From Trichomonas vaginalis G3 (lineage: Eukaryota; Parabasalia; Trichomonadida; Trichomonadidae), in contig NC_067203.1 in NCBI RefSeq assembly GCF_026262505.1, positions 24,223,411 to 24,287,410 of the forward strand: a DNA stretch of 64,000 bases, read 5' to 3'. The position numbers and the translations under genes are program-made. This document shows, in pieces, positions 1 to 11,079 of this stretch. Position 1 is the first letter of the stretch. Each line of letters begins with the position of its first letter. A model generated the notes under the pieces. It made no database searches, was not told where the DNA came from, and saw nothing but the letters and a program-made list of their open reading frames with translations.

Positions 1-76
1 ATACCAGGTTTTTCAGGCTCATATAAGGAATATTTTAGCATTGGAGCTTATAACAATAGTAAAAATCAACTTCAAG

Positions 77-328
77 CTAGATATAACTGCAATATTCTGA
101 ATCATCTTCTCCGAAGGCAACAATATCATGTTGACCAATACTAATTTTGGAAAGAAATACAGAAAAAATTCGAACCCATTTAGTGAAGAACCTTTCCATG
201 ATCATTGAATTTCCATACATCTGTAATTTGATATGAAATTGATTCTGATTTTCAACAAAAAATACTAATGTATCATCTATTTGGTAAGAAATAGGATGAG
301 TTACTGATTTATAGATTCCAATCAACAT
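77..328 (-). CDS. Possible small hypothetical protein
   Basis: An open frame of about 83 residues counted from the first in-frame ATG at 328. It has no signal peptide, membrane segment or motif that I recognise. The composition is mixed and includes a basic-aromatic stretch (FFTKWVRIFSVFL). It could be a fragment of a larger gene lost to the left of the window, or a chance frame in AT-rich DNA. It is divergent from the uL29 gene that starts at 481. Confidence 0.25.
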   Translation of the reverse strand: MLIGIYKSVTHPISYQIDDTLVFFVENQNQFHIKLQMYGNSMIMERFFTKWVRIFSVFLSKISIGQHDIVAFGEDDSEYCSYI

Positions 329-480
329 ATTTTTTAAAAATTTGGTATTATTTTCTTTTATCTTACCCACATCTTAAGCTAAAAATATCTTGGGTATAAT
401 GGACATTCTATTTATCAAATAATCAAAAGACAACAATTCTCATGAAAATTAAAAAGTGACGGTTGGCCGACCTTTTCCAA

Positions 481-855
481 ATGGGACATCTTAAGGGTAA
501 GGAACTCATCAAAAAGTCACGCCAGGAACTCCTTGACGAACTCGCCGGCCTCGAGAAGAAGCTTTTCGAGCTTAAGGGCCAGAAGGCTGCTTCCGCTGCC
601 GCTACAAAGCTTACTGAAATCAAGAACACACGCCGCGATGTTGCCCGCGTTAAGTCAATCCTTATGGTTACACAGCGCAAGGCTCTCGAAGAGAAGTACG
701 CTAAGGCTAAATTAGTTCCAATCGATCTCCGCAAGCATCAGGAGAAGTCACTCCGCAACAAGCTTGCTCCAAAGTATGCTAACAAGCTCACAGCTCAGGA
801 GTCTCGCCGCCACAAGTGCCTCTTCGAACGCAAGTTTGCTCTTAGGGCTCAGTAA
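481..855 (+). CDS. RPL35: 60S ribosomal protein L35 (uL29)
   Basis: A 124-residue basic protein of the large ribosomal subunit. uL29 sits near the polypeptide exit tunnel. The two-helix N-terminal hairpin (KKSRQELLDELAGLEKKLFE), the central RRDVARVKSILMVTQRK block and the basic C-terminal extension match the eukaryotic L35 family, which is usually about 123 residues. The frame is open from a TTG at 463, but the ATG at 481 gives the family's length and N-terminus, so I chose it. Codon use is strongly biased (CTC, AAG, CGC), unlike its AT-rich neighbours, as expected for a highly expressed gene. The stop is TAAA, which doubles as the poly-A type signal known in Trichomonas. Confidence 0.95.
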   Translation: MGHLKGKELIKKSRQELLDELAGLEKKLFELKGQKAASAAATKLTEIKNTRRDVARVKSILMVTQRKALEEKYAKAKLVPIDLRKHQEKSLRNKLAPKYANKLTAQESRRHKCLFERKFALRAQ

Positions 856-1466
856 AGTCAACTAATATTTATAATTACAGCCATTTATATTAAATTAAAA
901 TGCTTCGAAAAAAGTTGTTACTTTTTTTCAATAATTAATTATGACTTCTACTTTTTTTTAAAACGCCACAAAAATATTTTTGAATTCTTCATTAAAATTA
1001 GGCTTACATCTGAAGGATTCTTACTTTCATAGCCTATACATTATGATTTTTAAGCTCACAATCTTATTTGGAGATCTCATTTATGAATTTGCTTAGATCT
1101 TACACCTAGAAATAGACATCGATATAAAGCTGAGTTTCTATTCAGATATCTATATGTTTTTGGCTATCTTAATTGTTCTATCTTTAATTCTGACATAAAA
1201 ATAAATTCTATTTGCTAAGATAATTTTTAGATGAATTCACGCATGTTTGCTTTAAATAGTTTAAGTAATCTGCTGAGTCATATAAGAACTTATCTTGTCA
1301 ATTAATTTTTTTAGATTTTTTTAAATTTCACTTGTTTGGATAAACTATAACAATAAAAATGGTAGTAAGCTTCGCAAAACATCTAGTTTAGAAGATATAA
1401 TGTTTTATAAATAAAATTACTTCAAAAAAATGATTAATTCAATAAAAAAAAGAAAAAAATGATATC
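856..1466. other. AT-rich intergenic region, nothing recognised
   Basis: Between the convergent uL29 and coiled-coil genes. I see T-rich and A-rich runs but no long open frame, structured RNA or repeat that I could support. Confidence 0.6.
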
Positions 1467-2600
1467 TTAGTAAAGAGCACCAGGACGAGCATTGACTGGA
1501 GCTGTACCGATGCGCTCGTTGAGCTTGATGCGGCGCATTTCCTTTGCGACGGATGCCTGAGCTTCGGCGAGTTCCTTCTCGAGATTTTCGATTGCCTTCT
1601 TCGATTGGCGAAGTTCAGCAGTAGTATCACGAGAAACTTTATCTTTCTTCCTTCTCCAGATCTCACGGAAGCATTCGCGCTGCTCAACCATCTTCTTGTC
1701 GAGGTATTTGCGGTTGAGATTGAATGCGCGAACAAACTTTTCGTTCTGTGCTTGAAGCTGCTTCTTTTCTAAGGCTAAAGCTTGCTTGCTGAAGTTGTCT
1801 GCATCATCGTACATTCTCAGCCTGGCTGCCTTGCGCTGTCTCTCACGAAGATTGAGAGCATTTGCACTGAACTTGGAGTATTCGAGAGGAAGCGACTTTG
1901 GAACATGGGAACCGTATTCGAGAGATTCGGCAGCAATTTTTTCTTCGAGCTCTTCGGCAGCGGCGGCTTCGAGAGCTTCGTATTGCTGGCGTTGTGTATG
2001 AACTTGAAGACGGACGTCGTTGTAGTGCATGCGGGCTTCATCAAGCTTTCTCTGGATTGCTTCAACTCTCTGGAATCTTGGGCCGAGACGGCGGGAATCA
2101 ATTTGATATTCGTCAAGCTGATCCATAGCCTTATCATAACGATCTGATGACTCGTAGTTGATTCTAGAAACCTTTACGGATCTGGAATTCTTAAGGAGTG
2201 GCATAACTTTTGGACGAACGTTTGGCGGGACTTCAGCGGTCTTCTTGCCCTTTGCCATTTCTTTACGTGTTGGGTTGAGGTCGTGCTCTGAAAAGTCACG
2301 TGTCTTGACAAGCGAGCGAGTACGGGTTGTAATTGGATCTTCTGTACCATCGATTTCGAATTTATCTGGACCATACCTTAATTCGCTGATGAGTGTTTCC
2401 ATCTTTGCAGCAGTTGCCTCCTTGCCGTGAAGAAGAGCATCCTTCCTGCGAGCTGTTAAAATTGTAATGACGTTTTGGGTCATGTTTGGAGGGATAGTAT
2501 CGCATTTTGCACCTCTCATGAGTGATTCAACAATGTCGTCGCAGTCACGGTCGGTCTGGAATGAACCGGTGAGGGAGCGAGCTCTCAAAGCTCTTCTCAT
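1467..2600 (-). CDS. Conserved-type coiled-coil protein, function unknown
   Basis: A 377-residue charged, mostly helical protein. Residues about 1-120 look globular or disordered, with a repeated R/T-rich pattern and a segment with helical character (KEATAAKMETLISELRYG). Residues about 165-235 and 280-360 are coiled coil with heptad spacing and A/E/K/R-rich composition. In the middle a block contains PKSLPLEYSKFSANALNLRE and RQRKAARLRMYDDADNFSKQ. Such helical proteins are common in trichomonads and often cytoskeletal, but that is inference. Codon use is biased like that of uL29, which suggests a well expressed host gene. The start at 2600 is the first ATG and is preceded by an AT-rich leader. 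Confidence 0.75.
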   Translation of the reverse strand: MRRALRARSLTGSFQTDRDCDDIVESLMRGAKCDTIPPNMTQNVITILTARRKDALLHGKEATAAKMETLISELRYGPDKFEIDGTEDPITTRTRSLVKTRDFSEHDLNPTRKEMAKGKKTAEVPPNVRPKVMPLLKNSRSVKVSRINYESSDRYDKAMDQLDEYQIDSRRLGPRFQRVEAIQRKLDEARMHYNDVRLQVHTQRQQYEALEAAAAEELEEKIAAESLEYGSHVPKSLPLEYSKFSANALNLRERQRKAARLRMYDDADNFSKQALALEKKQLQAQNEKFVRAFNLNRKYLDKKMVEQRECFREIWRRKKDKVSRDTTAELRQSKKAIENLEKELAEAQASVAKEMRRIKLNERIGTAPVNARPGALY

Positions 2601-4039
2601 GTTTAATTAATACGTTAATAAGGAACGATTAAAATCATTTCAAATTGATAACGTTTTTTTATTTTCCTTATTTTGGAGCTGTTAGGATGGAAATATAGGA
2701 TCTAGACATGATTTGCATTGACATTTTTGAGTTTAATTAAAATTTCAAGAGTCTTGATAATTTTGACAAATCTGCTGCATCGGAAATTCAGTTAAGGGAG
2801 CTTTTCGTACTATATCGGACAGAGTTACTTTGCAAGATATTAATATCATGAAGCATTTTGGAAGGATAATCACGTTTTCACAGAGATTTCACTTGAATTT
2901 TCTCATTACTCTACCAATATAAGGAAAATTTCTTTAAAACTTGATCGACATATGATTTTCAGATCAAATAACAAATATTAATACGAGTGGAAGTTTTTGG
3001 TGATTTTGTCACTTTACAAAATTTAGATAGTTTGTGCTCAATCTATTGTTTGTGATTTTTTCTGCCAAAGTCGTCTTTTGTATTGACATTCTTTTTACCA
3101 CTTGTATCACATATTATATAGATACAAAACAATGATCATTTTTTTTTAATTCATAATCGTGAATAAGGCTTTGCTTATGGATTTATCATTTAAATGCGCC
3201 AGACATTAATAAATCAGACGAAAACTTGATATCAATTACTACTCCTCAAGAGTAATCAATACCAAGAAATATTTCAAATTGTTTGAGGATATATATCTCC
3301 TAATTTTAAATATAGATAACACAATTTCTTTGAATAAAGGTTTAAAACAAAAATATATATGATAAGCTTATGTGAATACCACAAAGTTGGAATACATTAT
3401 CAATTTCTGAAAAAAAATTCATAAGTTAGTTTCAATATCTTAGTAAGAACTTAATTATATGAATAGGTTTCTAAATCCAACTAATCTTAATTACATTCCA
3501 TTCGAGATAATGATTTTGTATTTCTAATATAGTTAGATGTCCTTAATATTGCATATTCCAGATATTGTGATCCCATGTATTGGTATTTACTAGGAGATTA
3601 TTGCAGTAGAGACTAAAATAATCTGCAATTTTGAAGATTTTTCCTTCCGCTATGTTTTTAATATTGATTTAACAAATTCCAAATCTATGCAAGGAAAAAT
3701 AATAGAAACATAATGACAATCATGCAACCGAGTCAAATTCAGATTCAGCCAATATAAAATAGAAGGATTTTAACATTTAGTTTAATTTGTTGACTCACAA
3801 AAGTCAATGCTTATAATTCCGATCATTAAACTCATAATTAATGTGAGTAAAACCGAATTGAGTCATCAATTTCATGGATAAAGCAAATAAAAGGTGCAAT
3901 ACAGACTGCCGAAAACAGGCATGCCATATGTATCACTCTTCATAGCATTTTCTGACTGTGAGAATATCAAAAAAATAGTAAAGAAAATTGTGTTGATTGA
4001 AAAATACGTTACATTGTGTTTTTTGAGTGATTATAAATT
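2601..4039. other. Long AT-rich intergenic region between divergent genes
   Basis: About 1.4 kb separates two divergently transcribed host genes. It has no open frame of note, no recognisable RNA gene and no clear repeat. It presumably holds both promoters. I could not find a convincing trichomonad initiator (TCA-Py-T/A) close to either start codon. Confidence 0.5.
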
Positions 4040-7000
4040 ATGACTTTACGGGCAGAGCAATTTTGGATAAAAGGACCACCAGCTGGTCTCAGAGAGAGTA
4101 TAATTGGCTCAGGCCTTGTTAAAGACACGAAAATCACTGTTCAAGCAAATCCCAAAAAACCAAAAACAGGCCAGATAAGAATGTCAGACGAAACGCTTCA
4201 CAGATTGAGTGCTACCAAGACATCAGTCAAACCTCGCAGAAAATTATCATACACAGCGCATTCGGTATTAGAACCAATGGAACAAATAAGGGGAGAAATC
4301 AACACCTCTCAAAGCTGTCGGTTTGCTGAGCCTCCAAAACGTCAACCACCCGATGAACAATCACTATATCCTTACCCTTCTGAAAATGTCTTAATTTCAA
4401 ATCATCAAAAAACTCCATTTGAAGAAGCTTTATTAACAGAAAAAACCGCAACAGAAAGAGAGCAGTCTCAAGACCTTCTAAAGAAATTCACAAAAATCCT
4501 AGACGAGCTAGAACAACAAAAACATATGAAATTAACTCCGACAGAACAAGCTGAAAACTATAGCAATACATTAAATGCATATTACTTACTATGGAACGAC
4601 ATTATTCTCAAAATTAAAGGCTACAACAAAGACTATTCGATGATGTTAATTCAAATCAAAGATTTCTTCCAAGAATTGCTTGAAAAACTTCCTAAACTTG
4701 CTAAATCCTATGAAAGGAAGCTTGCCGACATGCAAGAACAACACAATGAGCTAAGAAAAGTCATTGATGAATTAAATATCAAAAATGAAGAACAGAAAAG
4801 AGACATAGAAGCAGGCCAGGACAAATTCCTCAAAATGAATAACAATTTAACACTTACTAAAAAGCAATTAGAAGTAGAAAATGCGGAAAAAACAGAATTA
4901 TTAATCAGAGTTGATGAACTTAAACAGAAAACTGATGAAGCAACATATCGTGTAGGCAAACTACAAGAGATGCGTAAAACTCTTGAAGGAAAAATTGCTG
5001 AATACGTTACAGAATCTGATGATTTACATAATCAGATACATCAATACGAAGCTTTAGTTCAAAAGTACGAAGATGAAGGCGCAGGCTTCAGGCCAATGTA
5101 CACAAAAGCCGTAGAAGAGCTCAACGAGCTAAAGAAAAAGTACGAAGACTTAAATACAGAATTGAATGAATATAAACTTCACGAAGAAAAAAGTGACATC
5201 GGAACCGATCCAATTTGGTCGATTTCAGAACTTACAAATAAGAAATCTGATGCCGGAAAGAAAGGAAGAGCACGACAAATGTCACTTTCTAACAAACATC
5301 TTGGAAAGAAAGGAGATATTAATCATTCGGTCGATTCTTTCAGACTTGGAGAGATTTCAGGGTCCAATTCTACTCTCAACAACGAGAATCTCAAGCTCAC
5401 GGCTAATGATTCAATAGCAGAACTCAGTAGCGATGGAAGTCAGATTTTGATGACAGATTTACAACCAGACAAACTTCCAAAGAGCGCTACGATGTCATCT
5501 GGTGATTCTAAACCACAAACACCGCTCAAGCAAACAACAGATCTCAATAAATCCTCAGAATCTATCAATTCTGTAAAATCTTCACATTCAAAAAGTGAAG
5601 ACAAAAAAGTGCCAGAGAAAGAAAACGAAAAAACAGAAGAAAAGAAGGAAGAACCGCAGAAAACAGAAGAACAGAAGCCAGAAGAGATCTCAGAAGACGC
5701 AGAAACAGATGATCCAACTTATAATGTCGTAGATAGGCTCCCTCCTGAATATAATCCAAATGATTTCATGATTTCAGAAGCAGACTCAATGGTAACATAC
5801 GTTTATACATTGCTACCAAAGAAATACGACGAATACAATATCTATGCCGGTGCAGATGCGTTCCAATTGTATGCTATACCAAAAGATGTCCAGTTGAAGC
5901 CTTTCTCGTGGACATTGAGGAACGTTATCATGATACTAAGAGATGGATTCGAACATTTCACATCTCTTTCAGATGATTTAACTTTCAAAGCGATTATCGA
6001 AAATGTTCTCATGCAATCTCACAACAACGACAACGTTGTACGAAGAATCGAAGCTTCTCTCATGACATCAGTTGTCCATTTCAGAAAAGTTTCAAAAACA
6101 ATGGACTTTTTCATCAAATTCGTAATTGGAGAGTTTTCTGTAACTAATTTCAAGTTCTTTAACATGTTATTTAGCTCAGCATTCTCTAGTATCTATCCAA
6201 GAGTCGAAACAATTACGAATGATCCAGATATTGAAGAAGATGTCAATGCTTTTACAATCCATCTCTCAAATTGTAACAAGCTTGCAGGAATGTTCCTCAA
6301 AACACCGAAACTTCCTAAATCCATCGCTTTGAAACTGATGAGAACCGCTCCAGACCGAAATTACCCATTAATGGTCTCTTTCTGGGACTTTGCTACCGAG
6401 ATGATTTATCTGTTCAACATTATGCATAAGAATTTCCACACTTCGATCCGAAATTGCTTCAAATTGGTCGGAGTAGGCGATGTAGAGAAGATTGTATTCG
6501 ATAACTTCATTGGTTTCTGCTTGATTATTATGCCTGATTCGACAGATAAGTCAATCAAAGAACTTTGGAAGACAATTTCGCTGACTGTTGGTGAAATGAA
6601 CGCTTATTACATTGAATACCCGTACATTTTACAGTACTTCGGAGAAAACCAGACCATTGTTGAATCCATCCTCGGATTGCCAAAGAATGACCAGTTTGAC
6701 CAGATGTTCAAGACCATGGTTCAAAAAAGTGACAGATTATATCAATTTATGAAGAATCGATATATTTCTTACATTCCGAAACTGAAAGCAGCCATTAAAC
6801 ATGATTTGCTCCAGAAAATCATGAAATACATTTTTAATATCAGAAATCAGATGATTAAATGCGATTTAAGCGAGGCGTTCATGTTCTACAGACATATCTT
6901 GCAGACAGTTGACTTGTCAATTACTCAGGCAAACCCTTATTACATATTCCCGCCTCAAATGTCTCCAAATCACGTAGAAACACTCTTGACTTCTGTAAAA

Positions 7001-7108
7001 GCAAGAGAGAAAGTGGCCTATTTCGCAGTAAATGTAGAATTAGGCGAAGATCCGGATAAACCAGATCCGAATGCTGAAATTGATCAGTTACCTACTGAAG
7101 AAATTTAA
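4040..7108 (+). CDS. Large coiled-coil protein with conserved-looking helical C-terminal domain
   Basis: 1022 residues. Residues 1-110 are basic and low complexity. Residues about 125-390 form a long coiled coil, starting from a helical segment (LWNDIILKIKGYNKDYSMML) whose pattern loosely recalls N-terminal domains of axoneme-linked coiled-coil proteins. Residues about 400-580 are disordered and rich in S, K and E, with repeated KTEE/KPEE. Residues about 590-985 are a helical, hydrophobic, globular region (DFMISEADSMVTYVYTLLPK to the end). No enzyme motif is visible. A cytoskeletal or flagellar role is plausible but is inference. The frame is intact with ordinary host codon use, and the ATG at 4040 is the first in frame. 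Confidence 0.8.
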   Translation: MTLRAEQFWIKGPPAGLRESIIGSGLVKDTKITVQANPKKPKTGQIRMSDETLHRLSATKTSVKPRRKLSYTAHSVLEPMEQIRGEINTSQSCRFAEPPKRQPPDEQSLYPYPSENVLISNHQKTPFEEALLTEKTATEREQSQDLLKKFTKILDELEQQKHMKLTPTEQAENYSNTLNAYYLLWNDIILKIKGYNKDYSMMLIQIKDFFQELLEKLPKLAKSYERKLADMQEQHNELRKVIDELNIKNEEQKRDIEAGQDKFLKMNNNLTLTKKQLEVENAEKTELLIRVDELKQKTDEATYRVGKLQEMRKTLEGKIAEYVTESDDLHNQIHQYEALVQKYEDEGAGFRPMYTKAVEELNELKKKYEDLNTELNEYKLHEEKSDIGTDPIWSISELTNKKSDAGKKGRARQMSLSNKHLGKKGDINHSVDSFRLGEISGSNSTLNNENLKLTANDSIAELSSDGSQILMTDLQPDKLPKSATMSSGDSKPQTPLKQTTDLNKSSESINSVKSSHSKSEDKKVPEKENEKTEEKKEEPQKTEEQKPEEISEDAETDDPTYNVVDRLPPEYNPNDFMISEADSMVTYVYTLLPKKYDEYNIYAGADAFQLYAIPKDVQLKPFSWTLRNVIMILRDGFEHFTSLSDDLTFKAIIENVLMQSHNNDNVVRRIEASLMTSVVHFRKVSKTMDFFIKFVIGEFSVTNFKFFNMLFSSAFSSIYPRVETITNDPDIEEDVNAFTIHLSNCNKLAGMFLKTPKLPKSIALKLMRTAPDRNYPLMVSFWDFATEMIYLFNIMHKNFHTSIRNCFKLVGVGDVEKIVFDNFIGFCLIIMPDSTDKSIKELWKTISLTVGEMNAYYIEYPYILQYFGENQTIVESILGLPKNDQFDQMFKTMVQKSDRLYQFMKNRYISYIPKLKAAIKHDLLQKIMKYIFNIRNQMIKCDLSEAFMFYRHILQTVDLSITQANPYYIFPPQMSPNHVETLLTSVKAREKVAYFAVNVELGEDPDKPDPNAEIDQLPTEEI

Positions 7109-7479
7109 TCTTTTAGCATTACCATTTTTATTTTATTTGTTTTATATATATATATTGTAAATTATATTTCGTTTTTTTTATTAACTTTTTTTTTCTCTTT
7201 CATTTGTTGATTGCAACTCAAAACTAAGAAGCTAAAACATATGTCAATGCTTTAAGTGTTTCTACTGATTAAATTTTGAGATTTGGTTAATTATTTTTCG
7301 AATCCTATGACATGTATAACCTAAAAATACATTATTGCATGCATTAGTAGTATGTGAAATGTACAGATGCGTATTGACTCTATATAAATATGATGCAATT
7401 TCGATTTGAATTATCTTTATAGTAAACATATAAAATTACATTTATGAATACCATTAAAATTGCGCATAAATTCAGAATT
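7109..7479. other. AT-rich intergenic region with TA run and T run
   Basis: Holds a short (TA)n tract near 7145 and a T-rich run near 7185, both just after the stop of the 1022-residue gene, so they may be part of its 3' region. Nothing else is recognised. Confidence 0.4.
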
Positions 7480-7956
7480 TCAATTCTTAACCTCAATTTT
7501 TATATAATTGACGAGACCGCGGGCGTTAATCGATAAGTCAAAAATTTGAAGACTGAGTATCAGATTCTCAATTGAAAGATGAATCCTCTTTATTATTGAA
7601 TATCCAAAAAGAGTTAGAAGGGTTGTATGGACGTAATCTGGTTCCTTTTCTTCTTTCTCAGCTGGTTTGTCTGTTTGCGATGACTCAATTGATGAACCAT
7701 CAACAGCTATCGATTTGGCATCAAACCACAGCAAATATATTGAATTCGTGAAGAAGGCGATTGGATTTATGAATAAACTAACATCTTTTAGAATGACGTT
7801 GACACCTTTATTCTTGAATTGAATATGTTCATATGAAAAAATGCCTTTCTGTTCTTGTACTTCGGCATAGCTGCTGAGAATGGACTTGACAGAAAATTTA
7901 AGGATGAAGTATATTAATACTGCTATTAAAACTAATATAATTAGCTTTAATAACAT
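7480..7956 (-). CDS. Short membrane-anchored protein, possible truncated lipid-transfer-type protein
   Basis: 158 residues. Residues 3-24 are a hydrophobic N-terminal membrane segment (LKLIILVLIAVLIYFILKF). A beta-rich pattern follows (IFSYEHIQFKNKGVNVILKD, SLFINP), then an acidic spacer and SIENLILSLQIFDLSINARG. N-terminal anchor plus alternating beta strands is how the bridge-like lipid-transfer proteins (FMP27/Hobbit class) begin. Those are thousands of residues long, so this would be a stub or a small unrelated protein. The resemblance is by eye only. The start is preceded by a long T-rich leader. Confidence 0.55.
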   Translation of the reverse strand: MLLKLIILVLIAVLIYFILKFSVKSILSSYAEVQEQKGIFSYEHIQFKNKGVNVILKDVSLFINPIAFFTNSIYLLWFDAKSIAVDGSSIESSQTDKPAEKEEKEPDYVHTTLLTLFGYSIIKRIHLSIENLILSLQIFDLSINARGLVNYIKIEVKN

Positions 7957-8343
7957 CGAAAAAAAAAATTAATAATTTTTTTTTATTCCCAGCGTTCAAA
8001 AAGAAGGCATCTGTCATATCGAACATCATATAATCCTAAAGAAATACTCTCTATTTATACTATATTTGGCCCATTTTATGAACAATATTGAATTTAAAAT
8101 TTGATTCTAATCTGAATCATCTAATGACATGTCATACAAACATATAATAATGCACAATTTGTCATCAAAATGAGGAATTTTCATGAGGTAAAAATAATTT
8201 TTCAATTTATGCAAATCCTTTGATATAAAGTATATGACTTAATTAGAAATTCGAATGACAAAATTATTTGATATCAGAATTCCAACAACAAAGAAAAAAA
8301 AAAAATCAAATTTTATAAAGATAGGATAAAAAAATAACATTTA
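7957..8343. other. AT-rich intergenic region
   Basis: About 390 bases with poly-A and poly-T runs. No gene, RNA or repeat that I can support. Confidence 0.5.
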
Positions 8344-10487
8344 TTATTTCCTATGTTTGGCATTTTCTTTAACTGCTTCTAAGAAGGAGTTATAGAATTG
8401 CCCAGACCACATATATGCATAGAAAGTTGAAGTTACTCCATTTTTGTTTGCTTTATCTGGATTAGCACCCAATCTAAGTAACTCTTTTACCATATTCATG
8501 TTCCTGTTCTTAATTGCAGGGAAAAGTGGGAAGGATTCAGATTCATCTTCAATGTTAACAATTTCTCTTTTATAATCATCAGGAAGTGCATTCATGACAT
8601 ACTCAAACGCTCCTGGGATTGTTGTTTGGGTAGCAATTCTTAATGGATTCAATTTTTCCGGTTTAACCTGTTTTTTCTCTATTTTATAATTAGCATGCTG
8701 CATCAAAGTGAATTTGGTTGCATCGTTATTATTTAGAACTATTAGAAGTGGCGTCCAACCATCATTTGTCACATTATAAGGTTTTCCTTTCCATGATTGA
8801 ATAATTTCTTGAAAGAACCAATTGTCTTGAGCAATGCAACTAAGAATAAAGCAATCCCGCTTATTATCAATTTGATAAAAATAATAATTTTCTTTTCTGG
8901 AAAATTCAAAGATTATTGGTTTTAATTCGTGTTTATCCTTGTTCTCTGTTGCAAAGTGATCAATTGCACCAGTAATTTCTGCGAAAAACTGTGTTAATCC
9001 TGCATCTATACAAATCTGAAGATCTGTGACAATTGCTGTCTTATACAACTCAACATCATTCTCTGCAATCATTTTTAGCAAACGATTTAGCAATTCTCTG
9101 TTGTTTTTGTCGATACAATAAGAAATTGCAGTCATTTCTGTTTTATCTATAGCAGTAACATTCAATTCACCAACATTTATTGGAGCTAATTCTAATTTCT
9201 CGTGATTTTCTTCATAATTTCCTTCATCATCAGGGAATAAAATTATTTCCCTACTTTTCTTCAATTTCTTATATTTAAATATATTAAAATCGTTTCTCAT
9301 GCATGAGTTCATTAAAAATGTCATATCATTTGCTTCTTGTCCCATTGAAAAATCATATGAAAAATTTTTCTCCAAAAAATCCTTCATTTTTTGATTGTTT
9401 GCATTGTAAGCGACTATAAGTGAATCAATCTTTTGTAAATTGTCTAAAACTATTTCCGGATAAATTTGATACAAAAATTTAATGAATTTGATGTTACATG
9501 AGTTAATTGTTTACTTTACAATCAATTCTTGATCAGCTACATTATTGAAATAATTTTTTGGGATGTTTTCCATTAAAAATTGAAACATTTCTAAATTTCC
9601 GCATTCGCAAGCCGTGTAAATATACTCTTTATCAATTGGCTTGATCTCATCAATGATGTTTTCCATGAGCATTATGTTTCCACTTTGAATTATTATTGGA
9701 ATTACTTCTGGAGTGATTACGAAAGGTGTATAAAAGTTATAACTTAATACTGCTGCTTTAATATCTAAATGTACATCGTCATTCTCTCGTAAATAATGGG
9801 AAAACTCGTTATGATGGCATTTTATTACCATTTTAACAGATTGAATATCTCTAATATAATCGTTATCAAGTAAATTGCTGATACTCTTTATAATGTCTAG
9901 ATTCAAAGGTACTAAAGCGAGTTGAAAAACTTTGTACCAAATTTCTACGTCATCTGTTTGATTTAGTGCAATGATGTGCTTAATTATGTTGGTAGATCCA
10001 TAGTAAGCTGCATCTGCTAAAAATTCGTAAACTAATTTCGGATTTGGATCAAAACTTAAGAAATCTTCAACATTATCATTAATTATTGCACGTTCTATTG
10101 AATCTTTTGGTGGTAGATAGATGTCATCTTCAAATTCCCATGAATTATATTTATCAGATTTTGAATCAAGTTGTAGGCCTTTTTTAATTAGGTAACTAAT
10201 CAATTTGTCGTAGGTTATTGCTGATTGTAATGTAAATATATCTCGTTTCCCATTTTCGAATTGTAATAATTAAAACAAGCATTTGCAATCTCATTAAACT
10301 TCTTTGGAAGGGAGAATGACAGTGAATCTAAGATTCTGTAAATTGAAAAGCTGTGATGTATTTTTGATTGTAAAAAATCAACGTCATAAGTCCATAATTG
10401 TTCTAATTCATTAAGTAGTTTTGTATCTAGAACAAAAGCCCCATGCGTAGATTCTGTTTTATTGTTTGCATTATGTATGGGATCCAT
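8344..10487 (-). pseudogene. Ankyrin-type protein gene of the trichomonad family, interrupted
   Basis: Coding-like sequence on the minus strand over about 700 codons. The start is MDPIHNANNKTESTHGAFVL. Many degenerate helical repeats follow, and the C-terminal part has clear ankyrin units (DGWTPLLIVLNN, PLFPAIKNRNMNMVKELLRL, GANPDKANKNGVTS). Two lesions are visible. A frame change lies near 10250, after which the sense continues in the next frame (RDIFTLQSAITYDKLISYLI). An in-frame TAA lies at 9511-9513, with coding sense continuing on both sides without a shift. The remainder looks well preserved, so inactivation is recent or the sequence has errors. Such proteins are thought to mediate protein-protein contacts. 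Confidence 0.7.
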
Positions 10488-11079
10488 GAAAATTACGCCA
10501 CTTTTATATCAAATTCTTATTTGAAGAGAAAAAAGTCGGAAAAAAAGTTGTAATTTGAGGTTGGTTAGTCATTAAAATGCCTTAAGGTATCTCTCTTAAG
10601 ATAATGGGATTTCATAGAAAATGATTAGCAAACAATCAACAAGTCTGTTATGATGCAATTGAATTTTGTTATTATTTTAAAAGTTTATGTCTATGAAATA
10701 AAAGATTACAAATTGTAAGTATAACTTAAGAAAATAAAGAGATTTTTAAAATTTATATCAGAAACTACCAAATAAAAACATTTCAGTAATTCGCAATTAA
10801 TCAGATAAGGATCAATAAATAGTGCATTCATACAGTAATCTTTGATATCGCTTATTTTTTGACTTTTTATCAAATTTTCGGATAATAAACCAATAATATA
10901 ATACAGAATTGGATCAATTGATTCAGTTGAGTGATTATGTTAATGTACGGTAGCCAGATCTTATAATTTCGAAAGTATGTATAATGAAATATCGAACGCA
11001 AAGATCAATTTTAATATAAAATGATTTCCATTCCCTTAATTCCAAACAAAATCCGAAAAAGTCACTAAAATTGAAGTTT
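10488..11079. other. AT-rich intergenic region
   Basis: About 590 bases between the ankyrin pseudogene and ALG5. Only short chance frames occur. No repeats or RNA genes are recognised. Confidence 0.5.

Noticed and set aside
423-734. Antisense frame across uL29
   Set aside because: Ser/Arg/Phe-rich shadow of a strongly biased coding sequence.
1782-2147. Long open frames antisense and parallel to the 377-residue coiled-coil gene
   Set aside because: They are by-products of the biased, GC-richer codon use of the real gene. Their composition is not protein-like.
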